The notes below the pieces were generated by a model that saw only the letters and a list, made by a program, of their open reading frames with translations, was not told the DNA's origin and ran no database searches. Source: Nitrospira bacterium HGW-Nitrospira-1 (GTDB lineage: Bacteria > Nitrospirota > Thermodesulfovibrionia > Thermodesulfovibrionales > UBA6898). Taken from it: a stretch of 14,515 nucleotides of DNA. Positions 13,654-14,515 of the stretch are shown here, one piece after another (the stretch's first letter is position 1; every line of letters starts with the position of its first letter). The position numbers and the translations under genes are program-made. Location: contig PGYF01000034.1 of the NCBI GenBank assembly GCA_002839535.1, forward strand, positions 12,840 to 27,354, in the 5' to 3' direction.

Positions 13654-14241
13654 TTATCCCTTCTTCACTCCACCCTTGAGAACAATGCTGTAGTTCGGAT
13701 GCTCAAAAGGATGCATTGTTGGAAATTTTGAATACAGCCATCCCTTGAAAATCTCCTCGTCATGCTCAAAGACTTTCACCCCGACAGCAGGATTATTCGG
13801 TTCATTGGAAGCTGAAGTAATATTGAGCCCGTCCATTCTAAAGTCAGGCAGGTATTCACCGACAGAAACTTTCAGGTTCGAATTTGGAATTTTAAGGTCA
13901 CTGTTCAGATTTATAGTGTATTCGTGCTGCTTATTTGCCTTCTTGTCAGATACAACAAGAATTACCCCCTTCCATTTGCCCTTAACAGAATCCGGCACAA
14001 CAATAGTCTTTTGCGCCTTTGGCACAACAATATTCATCTGCCCTTGAGGAACTCCCTGCTGTTGTCCAGGCATCGCCGGTTGTTGTCCAGGCATCGCCGG
14101 TTGCTGTACCTGTGGAAATCCCTGTTCCTGACCAGGCATACCCGCTTGCGGTACGGGAGGTTTTTCTTCTTTTTTCCTGCATGCCCCTGCTGCCAATAAA
14201 AGTGTTAGACTGCATACAACTGCTAAAATCTGCTTCTTCAT
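13654..14241 (-). CDS. DUF2155-like secreted lipoprotein with Q/P/M-rich linker
   Basis: The 195-residue protein starts with a lipoprotein signal peptide: KKQ, a hydrophobic core, then LLAAGAC, with C21 the likely lipidated residue (the lipobox is slightly off consensus, A at -3). R at +2 would fit outer-membrane sorting under the E. coli rule. A low-complexity linker follows (about 28-75) with repeats of AMPGQQP. The C-terminal domain (about 80-195) has VPDSVKGKWKGV, EYLPDF, SNEPNNPAVGVKVFEH, IFKGWLYSKFP and FEHPNYSIVL, which I match from memory to the DUF2155 family of unknown function. The frame is open to 14325, through the tRNA-Ser gene, but ATG 14241 has AAGGAGG just upstream and begins the signal peptide. 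It sits between two tRNA genes on one probable transcript. Confidence 0.85.
   Translation of the reverse strand: MKKQILAVVCSLTLLLAAGACRKKEEKPPVPQAGMPGQEQGFPQVQQPAMPGQQPAMPGQQQGVPQGQMNIVVPKAQKTIVVPDSVKGKWKGVILVVSDKKANKQHEYTINLNSDLKIPNSNLKVSVGEYLPDFRMDGLNITSASNEPNNPAVGVKVFEHDEEIFKGWLYSKFPTMHPFEHPNYSIVLKGGVKKG
14060..14101. repeat. Perfect 21-bp tandem duplication in the lipoprotein linker
   Basis: Positions 14060-14080 and 14081-14101 are identical and each encodes seven residues (the QPAMPGQ heptad). Perfect identity suggests a recent slippage event that keeps frame; the flanking MPGQ and VPQGQ segments look like older, diverged copies. Confidence 0.9.
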
Positions 14242-14278
14242 AAAGTCCTCCTTGAGTGTAAATAAATCATCGCTAATA

Positions 14279-14371
14279 TGGCGGAGAGGCAGGGATTCGA
14301 ACCCTGGGTGGGGAATTACCCCCACAACCGCTTAGCAGGCGGCTGCCTTCAGCCGACTCGGCCACCTCTCC
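14279..14371 (-). tRNA. tRNA-Ser (anticodon GCU), CCA encoded
   Basis: The 93-nt minus-strand sequence has acceptor GGAGAGG/CCTCTCC, anticodon stem GCCGC/GCGGT around the loop CTGCTAA (anticodon GCT), a long class II variable arm (TGTGGGG paired with CCCCAC), T arm CAGGG-TTCGAAT-CCCTG, discriminator G and encoded CCA. It is the first gene of the tRNA-Ser, lipoprotein, tRNA-Arg, tadA unit. Confidence 0.97.
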
Positions 14372-14379
14372 AGAAAAAA

Positions 14380-14385
14380 ATTATA
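14380..14385 (-). promoter_or_regulatory. -10 element (TATAAT) ahead of tRNA-Ser
   Basis: A consensus TATAAT on the minus strand ends eight bases before the mature 5' end of tRNA-Ser, so transcription should begin at or very near the tRNA itself. The -35 is unclear: TTTACA (14412-14407) is present but 21 bp away, longer than ideal. Confidence 0.55.
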
Positions 14386-14421
14386 GTACCAGTTCAGTTT
14401 GTTTTTTGTAAAGAAAGCGAA

Positions 14422-14470
14422 TTGCCTCATCTAAAATCTACATGAAAGTGAATCGTTGCCTCATTTAAAA
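14422..14470. repeat. Direct repeat upstream of the tRNA-Ser promoter
   Basis: TTGCCTCATCTAAAA (14422-14436) and TTGCCTCATTTAAAA (14456-14470) agree at 14 of 15 positions and start 34 bp apart, roughly three helical turns. They lie on the upstream side of the tRNA-Ser -10, about 40-90 bp away. Apart from this repeat, 14372-14515 is AT-rich and holds no gene I can support. Confidence 0.6.
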
Positions 14471-14515
14471 AACTATACGAAAAAATATCAAAATAGTCTC
14501 TCATAAATCAAAAAT

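Overview
The window reads as a housekeeping stretch of a Gram-negative-type bacterial chromosome. The outer-membrane-style lipoprotein, the class A penicillin-binding protein, moderate GC content and the ffh-rpsP-khpA-rimM-trmD-rplS-rnhB order would fit Nitrospirota (Thermodesulfovibrio-like) or a related deltaproteobacterial lineage. That placement is an impression from protein style, not a computed result. No IS element, phage gene, CRISPR array or rRNA is visible.

Layout. The left edge (1-54) holds a 21-bp tandem repeat. On the minus strand a transketolase (tkt) is followed 19 bp later by a bifunctional class A PBP (126-3978). A 342-bp divergent intergenic region carries a good promoter for purC on the plus strand. 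Then come argB (acetylglutamate kinase) and rmuC. A textbook promoter (TTGACA-18-TATAAT) starts trxA-ffh. The conserved translation operon follows: rpsP (S16), khpA, rimM, trmD, rplS (L19) and rnhB. A DtxR/FeoA-type metalloregulator with its own promoter, probably transcribed without a leader, ends the plus-strand run. Facing it on the minus strand is a compact mixed RNA/protein unit: tRNA-Ser(GCU), a DUF2155-like lipoprotein, tRNA-Arg(ACG), then tadA.

How the genes work together. Most of 7.7-12.4 kb concerns translation and protein export: SRP targeting (ffh), ribosomal proteins S16 and L19, the 30S maturation factor RimM, tRNA m1G37 methylation (TrmD), an RNA-binding KH protein and RNase HII. 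At the right end TadA, which makes inosine-34 in tRNA-Arg(ACG), lies 17 nt downstream of the gene for that tRNA.

Points most worth a second look: (1) the tRNA-Arg(ACG)-tadA substrate-enzyme pairing inside a mixed operon; (2) rimM, whose conserved N-terminus is encoded upstream of its first canonical start, in a segment that has no ATG/GTG/TTG and is separated from khpA in the same frame by a single TAG; (3) the DtxR-like regulator with a lost ancillary metal site, an atypical helix-turn-helix and a four-cysteine linker, read from a probably leaderless transcript.
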